This document shows, in pieces, positions 9,083 to 20,017 of a stretch of 64,000 bases of DNA; positions within the stretch are counted from its first letter, which is position 1; every line of letters starts with the position of its first letter. The stretch comes from Auricularia sp. M13 (lineage: Eukaryota; Basidiomycota; Agaricomycetes; Auriculariales; Auriculariaceae). The notes under the pieces are model-generated. The model ran no database searches and was not told the DNA's origin. It saw nothing but the letters and a program-made list of their open reading frames with translations. A program made the translations under genes and the position numbers. The stretch is from assembly GCA_037042915.1 (NCBI GenBank), contig CM073195.1, forward strand, positions 2,418,001-2,482,000, given 5' to 3'.

Positions 9083-10486
9083 AGTTTGACCACGCTTGTG
9101 CACCACTGGTGGCTTCTCCATTCCAGACTGGTGCCAGGCAGGGTGCAGGCGCTGCAAGACAGGACTGCAAGGCCCCAACTTGTGCAGGCGAGCAGCAGCA
9201 AGGTCATCGGCCTTGTCCAATACCAAATGTATAGGTGGAATAGCTGCCTCCAACTCCAGAGCATAAATGGGCGAAGTCTTGAAGACAGCACAGATCATGC
9301 GCAGACACAAGTTCTGCACACGCATGAGCTTCTCAGCTTGCCATGCCCTTTGCATCCACCATACTGGTGAAGCATAGAGTAGGATGGGGAGGATGCAGGA
9401 GATGTACAGCCTGCGCATGTGTCCCTGGTGGAGACCACGCACAGTGTTGGCCAGCATGCGCAATCCCATGGCTGCCTTGCGCGCCTTGGCACAGGCCTTG
9501 TCCACATGGGCGCGATAGGTCAACTTGGGGTCAAAGAAGATCCCCAGCCAACGTACAACTGGGAGAGGGCGCAGGCGAGCAACCTGGCCCTGAGCATCAG
9601 TGTAGGCCATGGCCAAGTCATCATTGGCAGCAATGTCAGCAAAGGAGCCATCCTTGCAACGCCAGGTGTGGTGCATAAGCTCACACTTGTCCAGGTCAGG
9701 CTGAAGACCTGCCAGGTTGAACCACTCCCGAATAATGCAGAAGCAGAAGCACAGCTCAGCAGTGTTCAGCTCCAGGCTGTCAGAGTGCACTGTGCATCTC
9801 CCATCATCCACATAGAGGAAGAGGGTGGGTGCAACAAATGTGGGATTGAGCTGGCGCATCTCTGCCTCGAGGGCAGCTCGCCTCTGCTGCATGAACTCAA
9901 TGAGCTCAGTGGAGTAGAATGCAGAGAGTATGCCAGAGACTGGAGATCCCTGAGGCACTCCATTCTCAACTGGCTTACAGCTGCTGACTCTACTACCATC
10001 CAGGCAGATGGATGCCTCTCTGTCCTGCAAGAAGGATGCAACCCACTGCACAATGGGCAGAGGCACACGCTTCTCTCGCAAGACCAGCAGGAGACGCTGG
10101 TGGTTGACAAAGTCAAAGTAGCCCTTGATGTCAAAGGTCAGGGAACTAGTCACGAAACCCTTGTCACGAGCAGTCTGCACATCATGAGTGTAGCACAGAG
10201 CAGCATCCACAGTGGAGGACGCAGGCATGGCCCCAAATTGGTTGGGGTGCACAAGACCCATGGCAGATGCCATGTAGGTCAAGCGCTTTGCCTGAATGCG
10301 CTCCAGGACTTTTCCCAAGCAGACAAGCAAGGTAATCAGCCTGTAAGACCTGGGATTAGACCAATCAGTCTTGCCAGCTTTCTTGAGCACATATGCAATG
10401 GCTCGTCTCCAGCGGCAAGGGTGGTAGCCCCAAAGAGCACAGCGCAATGAGAAGATAGATCTCCTCCTGTGCCAAGCCCAGCGCAA
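9083..10486 (-). pseudogene. LINE-B copy 1: reverse transcriptase
   Basis: About 467 codons with FDIKGYFDFVNH (motif A), NGVPQGSPVSG (motif B) and the catalytic LYVDDG (motif C), followed by thumb and connection. The downstream frame is cut by the foldback element. Compared with copy 4, seven bases are missing near 10470, which separates this frame from the upstream endonuclease frame; copy 3 has the same 7-bp loss, so the two copies share an ancestor. Confidence 0.85.
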
Positions 10487-11401
10487 CCCAGTGTAGGGAA
10501 CTCCGACTCATCACCACGCGCTTTCTGGGGGTTAGGCCCAAAGATGCCTTCTCTCACCTCCTCCAGAGTGACCTCCCTGTAGGGAATGTCTTCTGGGTGT
10601 GGTGTGGTCAGGTCTGGCCGTCCAGGCCCTCTATGTGAGGAGGGCGCTGGTACAAGGTCTCGCGCAGTGCATCACACTTCTCAGCATGAGTGCGCGCAAA
10701 GGTACCATCTGGGCGACGAATGTCAGGAGAACGGTACCCAGGTGCGACGTCCCTGAGACCACTTGTGCATGTCCCAGATGTCATCCACAGTGGCATCCTC
10801 CACTACCTTGTTCCAGTAGTCACGCTTGGTGCGCTTTACCTGGCGACGATGGTAGTTATGCTCCCTGGCTGCAGTTGCAGTCAGGACTGCATTGGAGCGG
10901 CGCATGCGCCTTGCAAAGTCCTGTGCAGCTCTCTCTGCATCTCGCATCTTCTGCAAGCTCTGGGTGAGTGCAGGAGTCCACCAGGGCTGAGAGTGCTTAG
11001 AGGGTCTCCTCTTGGGCACCTTGGCCTGAGTGGCACCATTGAGAGCGTCATGGAGTGCTGCTGCAGTGCGCTCTAGGAGCTCAGTGTTGTGAGTGTGGTT
11101 GGGAGCACTTTGCAGCTCTGCAAACACTGCTGCATGGCCATCCAGGCGAGAGCGAAACTCTGCCTTGAACTCGGCCTCATCTGCATGCTTGAAGTTGTAG
11201 CTGGCTCCAGAACCAAGGTCCACATCCTCAGCACCCAGGTCAAAGACCCAGGAGACAGTGTGATGGTCAGAGAAGTCATGGACGTCATCTGACACCGCAA
11301 AGTCTTGCAGCAGACCAAGTGCAGCCATTTGGTCATTCTGCCACACCAAGTCCAGAACAGAGGACTGAGAGTGGTTGTCCTTGCGCCAAGTGGCCACAGG
11401 A
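10487..11401 (-). pseudogene. LINE-B copy 1: endonuclease C-terminus and linker
   Basis: From VATWRKDNHSQSSVLDLVW through the FSDHHTVSW motif of AP-type endonucleases to a basic linker (RRPSKHSQPWW, RQVKRTKRDYW) and the start of the RT region. The first part of the endonuclease lies at 14933-14581, beyond an insertion. The frame is interrupted near 10740. Confidence 0.75.
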
Positions 11402-11498
11402 GCTTCTTGAACTCCGACTTCCACCAAGTCCGAGTCAGTGGAGCAATTCTCGCTTTTCCAGCGCGCCCCTTCATCCGCCTCTTCGATCTAACGATCAT

Positions 11499-11879
11499 GG
11501 CATCTTCCTGGACCCACCAGGAGTCTATCGAGGTTGGGCGCGACCCTCCTGGGCCGGTGGATCCAGAGAAATCGCAGGTGCGAGTTCCAGACAAAACTGG
11601 GACTCCTAGAGCGCACCACCACCCCCTCCGCTTCCTCGCTTCCATGGAGCTAGATAACGACCCTGCGCACTCCCCACGACTCTGTTTGGCGACTTGGCAG
11701 CTTTGTGCGGTCGGGTGTACGCCGGTTGACCCCCAGGAGCGGCAGGAGCACCAGGAACGAGCTGCAGAGCAGGCAGCTCACTAGGAAGCGGTCTGACAGC
11801 CCTCCTAGACACTCAGGTGCGCCCCAGCCAGTTTCCAAGCGTTATAGACGCTCCTCCTTTCGTTCTTCGCATCCTGGGG
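11499..11879 (+). pseudogene. LINE-B ORF1 N-terminal fragment
   Basis: It starts MASSWTHQESIE, the same start as the 620-codon ORF1 frame at 35117. The region is Ser/Pro/Arg-rich with a basic KRYRRS stretch. The remainder (13873-14330) continues the same protein, about 150 residues, before the jump into the 3' tail. It lacks the zinc-knuckle end. The N-terminal frame has small length differences from copy 5 around 11620-11720. Confidence 0.7.
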
Positions 11880-12392
11880 GGAGAGAGAGAGAGAAATTCT
11901 TCAATTTTAGACAGCGTGAGCAGGCTACAAATACAGAGCCAAGACGCTGTGGTCTGTACAAAGTACATTCTAATGGGTCAACATGGGGCAGGCAAGGGGG
12001 GTCGTATCAGGGGTGTAGAGGGATCTAGTGCAAACTGGTGTGGATTCTGGGTGTAACAAAGTTGTGAGCGCAGTTTCATAGGGGTATAGGGGCATAGGGG
12101 CATAGAATAAATAAAAATATACAAACATACCATAACTTCATGCGCCTCATCAGCACATGAAGTGACCAGCTCGCCAATAAGCAAGCAGATGTTAGCAAGT
12201 AAGCAGCTGCATGTGGCCCTTTAGGGCCACTGTGGGTGTATCTCTTGAGACACTCAAGAAAAGTATCTTAGGGACTGATAGAGGGTAGAGGGCAGAGTCT
12301 GGATGGGTGGGGATGTAGCCTACAGACAAAAACGCACCGCAACATGGTCAAAGCCATGTGGAGCCACGGCGCAGCTCATGGTCCTCCCAACC
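11880..12392 (-). other. LINE-B 3'-UTR and tail with terminal stem-loop
   Basis: About 510 bp follow the ORF2 stop. The last 50 bp before (TC)n form ACAGCGT...ACGCTGT, a perfect 7-bp stem, with an inner GGCT/AGCC pairing. The same end occurs at 14331-14578, 22216-22326 and 47618-47880, and in LINE-A tails. This is the likely recognition site of the LINE reverse transcriptase (inference). Confidence 0.75.
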
Positions 12393-13872
12393 CTAAGGGT
12401 CCTGCGGCAGTGGCTCACCAGTTTTGGTGAACGCACCCGACGAGTGGATGAATTTGGCCAAGGCAGAGATGCCCTTGCGCGTACTGAGTAGCGCATGCGT
12501 CCCAAGCAAGTCAGGCTTGAAGGAGGCAAAGTGGTGATAGTGCTCGTCATGGCGCTCGCAATCTCTAAGGATGTGATCGCGTGTCTGCAAGTGGTGTCCA
12601 CAAGGGCAAGTCACATCTTCAGTGGGAACATGGCGCTGATAGTACTCGCCCATGAACGCATGTCCAAAGCGGCACTGCATGACCAGTCCATAAAGACGGC
12701 GAGGCAGCTCACCAAAGTAAGGTGGAGGGCGCGCCTTGGGTGGCCCATAGGCTGCCCTGGCATACAAACCCCGAGGAGGTGACTCTGCCCACTCCTCTAT
12801 CCAAGTCTCCATGACACGCTCCTTGGCACGTCTTTTGAGGTGGGACACAGTGGCCCATGAGGGACCTTGCATGCGAGCTGCCTCCTTGGCTAACTCATCT
12901 GCACGCTCATTGCCCCTTATGCCAATGTGGCTGGGGACCCAAGAGATGGTCACCTCATGAGAAGCATCAGCAGCAAGGAAGTCACGAGCATGCTCGCAGA
13001 AAGAAATGGAAAACTGCTGGGCAGAAGCAGGACGCTCCTTGACAATGGCCTCAACAGCTGAAGAGTTGTCAGCAAAGAAGTGAAGGTGGGAGGCCGAGCC
13101 CATGGGCAAGTCCATGTAATGGGCAACATGGTCCATGGCAGCAGAGAGGGCATGCATCTCAGCATCATAGACCTCAGCCTGGGACCCCATAGGGATGCGA
13201 CCACAAGACTGCTCCTGACCCTCCAGGTAGGTCACAAAAGCTGCACCAGTCCTGCGACCAGTTGGAGTGTCTAAAAGGGAACCATCAGTGTAGATTAGCA
13301 GGTTTGCAGAGCTGAGGTCCAGCATCTGCACAAGTCTGACATGTGACTCTGCAGCATCAGCTTTGCTCACACCCTTTTGCACAGGCCTGAGGTGGATGCG
13401 ACCCGGAAAAGCTGCAAGCAGAGAAATGGCCCATGGGGCAATGTGGAAGGGCTCAATGCGCTCATTGCCAGGTGAGGTGAGCTTGGCAAGGTAGCGAAGA
13501 GAGGAGCGAGTTTGACCACGTTTGTGCATCACTGGTGGCTTCTCCATTGGAGACTGGTGCCAGGCAGGGTGCAGGCGCTGCAAGACAGGACTGCAAGGCC
13601 CCAACTTGTGCAGGCGAGCAGCAGCAAGGTCATCGGCCTTGTCTAATACCAAATGTATAGGTGGAATAGCTGCCTCCAACTCAAGAGCATAAATGGGCGA
13701 AGTCTTGAAGACAGCACAGATCATGCGCAGACACAAGTTCTGCACCTGGTGGAGACCACGCACAGTGTTGGCCAGCATGCGCAATCCCATGGCTGCCTTG
13801 CGCGCCTTGGCACAGGCCTTGTCCACATGGGCGCGATAGGTCAACTTGGGGTCAAAGAAGATACCCAGCCAG
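12393..13872 (-). CDS. LINE-B copy 2: ORF2 C-terminus (RT end, RNase H, knuckle-like end)
   Basis: Open from WLGIFFDPKLTYRAH to the stop at 12393. It contains RT thumb, linker, RNase H (IYTDGSLLD, AEMHALSAAM, FFADNSSAVEAI, WVPSHIGIRGNERADE) and, after it, a C-terminal segment with CPCGHHLQTRDHILRDCERH, a cysteine-histidine cluster typical of LINE ORF2 ends. About 100 bp are missing at RGLHQ/VQNLCL relative to copy 3, in frame. The frame stays open leftward into antisense ORF1, but that part is not real. Confidence 0.8.
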
Positions 13873-14580
13873 TCTTCGCATCCTGGGGTCGAGACGAGCC
13901 AGGAGGCTCGCTTTGCAGCCCCTGGGGACGACCCCTTCGTTACTGGACTCGATTTTCGCGCACACACATCTCCTACATCCCCTCCTGCATTCCACACCAT
14001 TCCTGGCACCAGAGCGCACTCTGTGCGCGTCCCAGGCTCGTTTTTGCACGAGGGTGACGTGGCCCCATCGGCTCCGGCCGGAGCGGACCGGTACCGCCTC
14101 CAGGAAGCGCCAGAACGCGCAGGAGGAGCCCAGCAGTCCCCTCCAGCCTCCCCAACTCGAGCTGCACACTCTGGTGTGCAGCAGCTGGCTGCAGTGACTC
14201 CAAATCGCTCAGAACACGCTCCTACCGCTTCAATGCGGCCCACAGTGTCTGCTCCTCGCCCCCTTAGTGCACTGCACACTGGGGACGAGCCTGCTGCGCT
14301 CACAACATCTGCTGTGCGCTCTGGGGTCATGGTATGTTTGTATATTTTTATTTATTCTATGCCCCTATGCCCCTATACCCCTATGGAACTGCGCTCACAA
14401 CTTTGTTAGACCCAGAATCCACACCAGTTTGCACTAGATCCCTCTACACCCCTGTTACGACCCCCCTTGCCTGCCCCATGTTGACCCATTGGAATGTACT
14501 TTGTACAGACCACAGCGTCTTGGCTCTGTATTTGTAGCCTGCTTACGCTGTCTAAAATTCAAGAATTTCTCTCTCTCTCT

Positions 14581-14933
14581 TTCCCTTGACGAATCTCAAG
14601 AATGAGAAAGTCAAGATCTTGGGCAAGGTCATAGCGGTTAAATACTTCAAAGTCACGCCGTGTCGCAGACGCATAGGCAAAGACACGTGGCCTCTCAAGA
14701 GCAGGCACTACTTGAACTGGCAGGATGGGATACATGCCTGCTGGTTCTTTGACAGAGTAGTGTGGCTCGTCTGGTTCATCACCAACTCGCCACCACGGTT
14801 CAATGACCAGATATATATCAGATGCAAGAGGGCTCCCATAATGGGAGCCAGGAGTGAAGAGTGCAGACTGCGAGTCATTGAGACGTCGCAGATTGGTCAT
14901 GGAGACACAAATAGGGCGAGTGGTGTCTCTCAT
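14581..14933 (-). pseudogene. LINE-B copy 1: start of ORF2 (endonuclease N-terminus)
   Basis: It starts MRDTTRPICVSMTNLRRLND and continues through the N-terminal AP-endonuclease fold to LEIRQG, where the internally deleted LINE-B cuts it. The ATG overlaps the TGA of ORF1 as ATGA (TCAT at 14930-14933 on the plus strand). Confidence 0.8.
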
Positions 14934-15665
14934 GCAGACTCAGTGTCAGGCGCAGGTGTGCTGGGCTTGTCACGAGTGCTGCTTGCAGTTGCTGCAGCCT
15001 TGGCTGCAGCGTCTGCCTCTGAGCGAGAGTTGGTCCCCAGAGGGACGGCATTGCTGCCAGACACATTGGCCTTGGGGCCAAGTGCAACTCTGCTCTTGGT
15101 GCGACGCAGCTTGGGCGCAGTTGCAGCCTTGGGTGCATCATGTCTGGGCTTGCGCAGCACCATGCGACGCCGCTGCCAGATCTTGCACTGGGAGTCGCGC
15201 ACAACATGTGCTCCACCACAGTGAGGGCACTTGAGCTGAGTGTGCTCGCAGTGAGTTCCAGGTGCATGTGCAGAGCTGTAGAACTCGCACTCCATCTGCT
15301 CGCAAGTGTGGTTGGCAGTGGTGTGGGTGCTGGCACTGCAGATTCCACAGCGCATGGGCTTGTCGCAAATGCGAGCAGTGTGGTCAAGTCTGCAACACCT
15401 GTCACAGGTGCGCAGTCGAGGCATGTCCTCAAAGTAGCGAACTGAGCAGAGGCGTCCAAAGAGACTAACTGCATGGTCAACTGCATAGCGAGCGTCTGCC
15501 TCACTCAGGAATGCCAGAATGACAGAGCCTGAGCTCTTGCCAGCAAGGTCTGCTGCACTTCCCAGCCAGCGTGGCATGGTGGCCCAGTCAAACTTGTGAG
15601 TGTTGAACTCAACAATGTCTGAGAGGAGGTCTTGCCCAGTGGGCAGTCCCTCAATGTCATGAACT
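14930..15665 (-). CDS. LINE-B copy 1: ORF1 C-terminus with zinc knuckles
   Basis: An open frame of about 216 residues after the inserted element. An RRM-like or coiled part (LAFLSEADARYAV) is followed by three zinc-knuckle-like clusters: CDRCCRLDHTARIC, CGICSASTHTTANHTC and CPHCGGAHVVRDSQC. A basic, Ala-rich tail follows and the frame ends in TGA overlapping the ORF2 start. The equivalent part of LINE-A ORF1 (21134-21665, 50600-51147) aligns throughout, so the two ORF1 proteins are homologous. The upstream part lies at 16499-16645. Confidence 0.8.
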
Positions 15666-16498
15666 TAGGTTCGGACCAAACCGCGCCGGTTCCGGCGCCC
15701 TCCTCCGGAGGGGTTTGTGACAAAGTGCCCGAAAACAGGGGGTTTGAATCTTCCATTTTTCTCTTTATCCCCTACATTTCTCCCTTCGCTATACTGGGGA
15801 ATATTGTTTGGGAGAAGCTTCTCTACCGATCTGTACACTCGGTTTACACAAATATTCAAAATGGACGGTTGCAGGGAGGCGGCATCTCGCCGTACAGCAA
15901 ATTCATCTCAACACTTAATTAAATCGTAAGAGCTTATTCCCGTACACCGGAGCTTCTATAGAACTATATTCCGCCTATATAAACCCATAAACAAGTTGCA
16001 CTTCGTAAGGGAAGCTTGTCTTGGCTGTGTGGAGGAGCATTCCGCGCTGGAGGGATGCCTTGCGAAACCCAGACCTGTTCGGCATTAGCCGACCCGTTGC
16101 TTGTCAGCCACGGGCGAGCACATAACGTCTCTGCTGTAATATCCCCTCACATGTCCCTCATGAGACATAGACAATACTGTTATTACATGCCTCAAGTACC
16201 TAATTCCGAAGCAAAATTGATTACCTGGCACCGATAATGCCAGCGAAATGGTGGCTGCTTGAAATCAACACCACCACTTGCCCGGCTTCGTTTGCTCCAG
16301 AATGCTTAGATATAACTATGAAGAAATCACCATAAAATAGATTTGCTTCTCCTCTTTCGGATGATATATATATTTGATGGTGAGAAACAAGAGGTTGAGG
16401 AGGTAGGATGCAAATTCAAACCCCCCCATTCGGAGCACAAACGCATAAGCCCCTCCGGAGGAGGGCGCCGGGCGGAGCCGGCGGCTTAGTTGAGCCTA
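15666..16498. mobile_element. 833-bp non-autonomous TIR element (9-bp target duplication)
   Basis: The ends are TAGGTTCGG... and ...TGAGCCTA; the inverted termini match over about 55 bp, including the shared block CGGCGCCCTCCTCCGGAGGG. The flanks TCATGAACT (15657-15665 and 16499-16507) are an exact 9-bp target duplication, which fits Mutator-like elements. The interior is AT-rich with no long ORF of recognisable type. It interrupts LINE-B ORF1 of copy 1. Confidence 0.85.
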
Positions 16499-16774
16499 TC
16501 ATGAACTCAAGGTGAGACACCATTGACTAGCACTTGGTGCCAAGGCTCGTCGCGAGACGCCTTGATGAATGAGCCAGAGTCTGGCACGATGGCAGACGCA
16601 ATTGCATCTCCATGTTCAACCAGATCTGCTGAAGTCAGTCCATCGTGTTTGGCAGCAATGCTGTCCCTCTGGGGACTAACTCTCGCTCAGAGGCAGACGC
16701 CGCGGCCAAGGCAGCAGCAACTGCAAGCAGCACTGTGACAAGCCCACCACACCTGCGCCTGACACTGAGTCTGC

Positions 16775-18290
16775 ATGAGAGACACCACTCGCCCCATTCG
16801 TGTCTCCATGACCAATGTGCGACGTCTCAATGACTCGCAGTCTGCACTCTTCACTCCTGGCTCCCTTTATGGGACCCCTCATGCATCTGATATTTATCTG
16901 GTCACTGAACCGTGGTGGCGAGTTGGTGATGAACCAGACGAGCCACACTACTCTGTCAAGGAACCAGCAGGCATGTATCCCATCCTGCCAGTTCAAGTAG
17001 TGCCTGCTCTTGAGAGGCCACGTGTGTTTGCCTATGCGTCTGCAACGCGGCGTGACTTTGAAGTATTTAACCGCTATGACCTTGCCCAAGATCTTGACTT
17101 TCTCATTCTTGAGATTCGTCAAGGGAGGCGTCCAGCGTTCTTACTTGTCCTCATGTACAATGAGGACGCTCCTGAGGGGGCTGAGCGACTTGGCCGCACT
17201 TTTGCGCGCTTCAAGCTCATTGACCTTCCAGACATGCCAATTGCCATTGCCGTGGATGCAAATGAACACCACCATGTGTGGGACTTGTTTGCAGGCAACT
17301 CCTCTCGAGGGGGTGAGCAGATGCTGGAGTGGATGGAGGAGCATGGGTTCTCTGTGCTCAACAGTCCTGATGTGGCCACTTGGCGCAAGGACAACCACTC
17401 TCAGTCCTCTGTTCTGGACTTGGTGTGGCAGAATGACCAAATGGCTGCACTTGGTCTGCTGCAAGACTTTGCGGTGTCAGACGACGTCCATGACTTCTCT
17501 GACCATCACACTGTCTCCTGGGTCTTTGATCTGGGTGCTGAGGATGTGGACCTTGGTTCTGGAGCCAGCTACAACTTCAAGCATGCGGATGAGGCCGAGT
17601 TCAAGGCAGAGTTTCGCTCTCGCCTGGATGGCCATGCAGCAGTGTTTGCCGAGCTGCAAAGTGCTCCCAAGCACACTCGCAACACTGAGCTCTTAGAGCG
17701 CACTGCAGCAGCACTCCATGACGCTCTCAATGGTGCCACTCAGGCCAAGGTGCCCAAGAGGAGACCCTCTAAGCACTCTCAGCCCTGGTGGACTCCTGCA
17801 CTCACCCAGAGCTTGCAGAAGATGCGAGATGCAGAGAGAGCTGCACAGGACTTTGCAAGGCGCATGCGCCGCTCCAATGCAGTCCTGACTGCAACTGCAG
17901 CCAGGGAGCATAACTACCATCGTCGCCAGGTAAAGCGCACCAAGCGTGACTACTGGAACAAGGTAGTGGAGGATGCCACTGTGGATGACATCTGGGACAT
18001 GCACAAGTGGTCTCAGGGACGTCGGGGGTACCGTTCTCCTGACATTCGTCGCCCAGATGGTACCTTTGCGCGCACTCATGCTGAGAAGTGTGATGCACTG
18101 CGCGAGACCTTGTACCAGCGCCCTCCTCACATAGAGGGCCTGGACGAGCCAGACCTGACCACACCACACCCAGAAGACATTCCCTACAGGGAGGTCACTC
18201 TGGAGGAGGTGAGAGAAGGCATCTTTGGGCCTAACCCCCAGAAAGCGCGTGGTGATGAGGGAGTTCCCTACACTGGGTTGCGCTGGGCTT
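16775..18290 (+). pseudogene. LINE-B copy 3: ORF2 endonuclease and linker
   Basis: It starts MRDTTRPIRVSMTNVRRL. The AP-endonuclease signature is complete: VTEPWWR near the N-terminus, DANEHHHVWD, SVLDLVW and FSDHHTVSWVF. A basic linker follows (RRPSKHSQPWW, KVVEDATVDDIWDMHKW) up to GVPYTGLRWAW. A 7-bp loss relative to copy 4 at about 18290 shifts the frame into the RT frame that follows. This is the best-preserved endonuclease in the window. Confidence 0.85.
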
Positions 18291-19721
18291 GGCACAGGAG
18301 GAGATCTATCTTCTCATTGCGCGCTGTGCTCTTTGGGGCTACCACCCTTGCCGCTGGAGACGAGCCATTGCATATGTGCTCAAGAAAGCTGGCAAGACTG
18401 ATTGGTCTAATCCCAGGTCTTACAGGCTGATTACCTTGCTTGTCTGCTTGGGAAAAGTCCTGGAGCGCATTCAGGCAAAGCGCTTGACCTACATGGCATC
18501 TGCCATGGGTCTTGTGCACCCCAACCAATTTGGGGCCATGCCTGCGTCCTCCACTGTGGATGCTGCTCTGTGCTACACTCATGATGTGCAGACTGCTCGT
18601 GACAAGGGTTTCGTGACTAGTTCCCTGACCTTTGACATCAAGGGCTACTTTGACTTTGTCAACCACCAGCGTCTCCTGCTGGTCTTGCGAGAGAAGCGTG
18701 TGCCTCTGCCCATTGTGCAGTGGGTTGCATCCTTCTTGCAGGACAGAGAGGCATCCATCTGCCTGGATGGTAGTAGAGTCAGCAGCTGTAAGCCAGTTGA
18801 GAATGGAGTGCCTCAGGGATCTCCAGTCTCTGGCATACTCTCTGCATTCTACTCCACTGAGCTCATTGAGTTCATGCAGCAGAGGCGAGCTGCCCGCGAG
18901 GCAGAGATGCGCCAGCTCAATCCCACATTTGTTGCACCCACCCTCTTCCTCTATGTGGATGATGGGAGATGCACAGTGCACTCTGACAGCCTGGAGCTGA
19001 ACACTGCTGAGCTGTGCTTCTGCTTCTGCATTATTCGGGAGTGGTTCAACCTGGCAGGTCTTCAGCCTGACCTGGACAAGTGTGAGCTTATGCACCACAC
19101 CTGGCGTTGCAAGGATGGCTCCTTTGCTGACATTGCTGCCAATGATGACTTGGCCATGGCCTACACTGATGCTCAGGGCCAGGTTGCTCGCCTGCGCCCT
19201 CTCCCAGTTGTACGTTGGCTGGGGATCTTCTTTGACCCCAAGTTGACCTATCGCGCCCATGTGGACAAGGCCTGTGCCAAGGCGCGCAAGGCAGCCATGG
19301 GATTGCGCATGCTGGCCAACACTGTGCGTGGTCTCCACCAGGGACACATGCGCAGGCTGTACATCTCCTGCATTCTCCCCATCCTCCTCTATGCTTCACC
19401 AGTGTGGTGGATGCAAAGGGCATGGCAAGCTGAGAAGCTCATGCGTGTGCAGAACTTGTGTCTGCGCATGATCTGTGCTGTCTTCAAGACTTCGCCCATT
19501 TATGCTCTGGAGTTGGAGGCAGCTATTCCACCTATACATTTGGTATTGGACAAGGCCGATGACCTTGCTGCTGCTCGCCTACACAAGTTGGGGCCTCACA
19601 GTCCTGTCTTGCAGCGCCTGCACCCTGCCTGGCACCAGTCTCCAATGGAGAAGCCACCAGTGGTGCACAAGCGTGGTCAAACTCGCTCCTCTCTTCGCTA
19701 CCTTGCCAAGCTCACCTCACC
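18291..19721 (+). pseudogene. LINE-B copy 3: reverse transcriptase
   Basis: It contains YVLKKAGKTDWSNPRSYRLI, FDIKGYFDFVNH, NGVPQGSPVSG and LYVDDG at about 18950-18966, and the thumb up to KPPVVHKRGQTRSSLRYLAK. All RT active-site aspartates are present. The frame ends seven codons into foreign sequence. RNase H is missing. Confidence 0.85.
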
Positions 19722-19929
19722 AGTCGAAAGCGTCGACAACATCGAATAAGGCTGGCGACCTGCCTTGGGGCATTCTCAATGGGCCATTGATGTATATCTC
19801 GCGCAGGACGTGGTTCTCTATGCATGAAAGAACAGAAGGATCCGGGTAGACCTCATCGTCGTTCCCAGCCCATTTGTCTGCAGCGTAGAGAAGCCCATTG
19901 CGATACGGGGTGTCGCTCAGGTAGAGCAT
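19722..19929 (-). pseudogene. 5' fragment of an unknown host gene
   Basis: The ATG at 19929 opens a frame MLYLSDTPYRNGLLYAADKW and continues to DVVDAFDW at 19722, where LINE-B copy 3 begins. About 69 codons remain. The fragment is divergent from the F-box gene at 20018 with fewer than 90 bp between starts, so they may share a promoter region. I do not recognise the family. Confidence 0.45.
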
Positions 19930-20017
19930 GGTTGGTTTAAACTCCGCCGGCTCTCTCCGAGACAACCAACCACCATGATTCGTCTTCTCTGTTCCACCCC
20001 TGCGGCGCCCCTCTTAA

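Larger units (their letters stand above)
11880..13872 (-). mobile_element. LINE-B copy 2, 5'-truncated, with 16-bp target duplication
   Basis: This minus-strand insertion runs from the terminal (GA)n at 11880 (element 3' end) through the 3'-UTR and RNase H to a truncated RT at 13872. The direct repeat TCTTCGCATCCTGGGG at 11864-11879 and 13873-13888 is its target-site duplication. It is therefore a target-primed insertion into the ORF1 of the internally deleted LINE-B. It has the only complete RNase H plus 3'-UTR plus tail in the window. Confidence 0.88.
11402..14580 (+). mobile_element. Internally deleted LINE-B (5' end + ORF1 start + 3' tail)
   Basis: The 5' leader (11402-11498, starting AGCTTCTTGAACTCC) and ORF1 from the ATG at 11499 match LINE-B copy 5 at 35213. 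ORF1 runs to 11879, is interrupted by LINE-B copy 2, resumes at 13873 and passes at 14331 straight into the LINE-B 3' tail, which ends in (TC)n at about 14578. Most of ORF1, all of ORF2 and part of the 3'-UTR are absent, so this is a short non-autonomous derivative. It lies in the endonuclease of LINE-B copy 1 in opposite orientation, with loss of about 250 bp of target. Confidence 0.75.
7858..16645 (-). mobile_element. LINE-B copy 1, nearly full coding length, with nested insertions
   Basis: Reading on the minus strand: the C-terminal half of ORF1 (16645-14930), ORF2 endonuclease start (14933-14581), then after an insertion endonuclease end and reverse transcriptase (11401-9083), then after another insertion a linker and RNase H (8509-7858). 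Insertions are at 15666-16498, 11402-14580 and 8510-9082. About 250 bp of endonuclease is missing at the 11402-14580 insertion, judged by comparison with copy 3. RNase H, AP-type endonuclease and zinc knuckles suggest the Tad1/I branch of non-LTR elements. The 3'-UTR and the 5' half of ORF1 are lost at the ends. Confidence 0.8.
16646..19721 (+). mobile_element. LINE-B copy 3 (plus), ORF1 end to RT, truncated at both ends
   Basis: It meets copy 1 head to head at about 16645. It carries the last ~40 residues of ORF1, the ATGA junction at 16775-16778, a complete endonuclease and most of the reverse transcriptase. It stops abruptly at 19721 inside the region before RNase H, where host sequence begins. 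There is no RNase H, 3'-UTR or tail, so its 3' end was lost by deletion or recombination. Confidence 0.82.

Noticed and set aside
9419-10450. The long plus-strand frame of 343 codons opposite the RT of copy 1
   Set aside because: It is antisense to a well-supported RT with all motifs; the same shadow occurs opposite copy 3.
12393-14330. A 645-codon minus-strand frame that looks like a new N-terminal domain fused to RT-RNase H
   Set aside because: The N-terminal 155 residues are the antisense of LINE-B ORF1; the junction coincides with the target duplication of LINE-B copy 2.
16646-19721. LINE-B copies 1 and 3 as one element inverted by twin priming
   Set aside because: Both contain the same ORF1 end and endonuclease start, so they overlap in content; twin priming gives complementary, not overlapping, parts.
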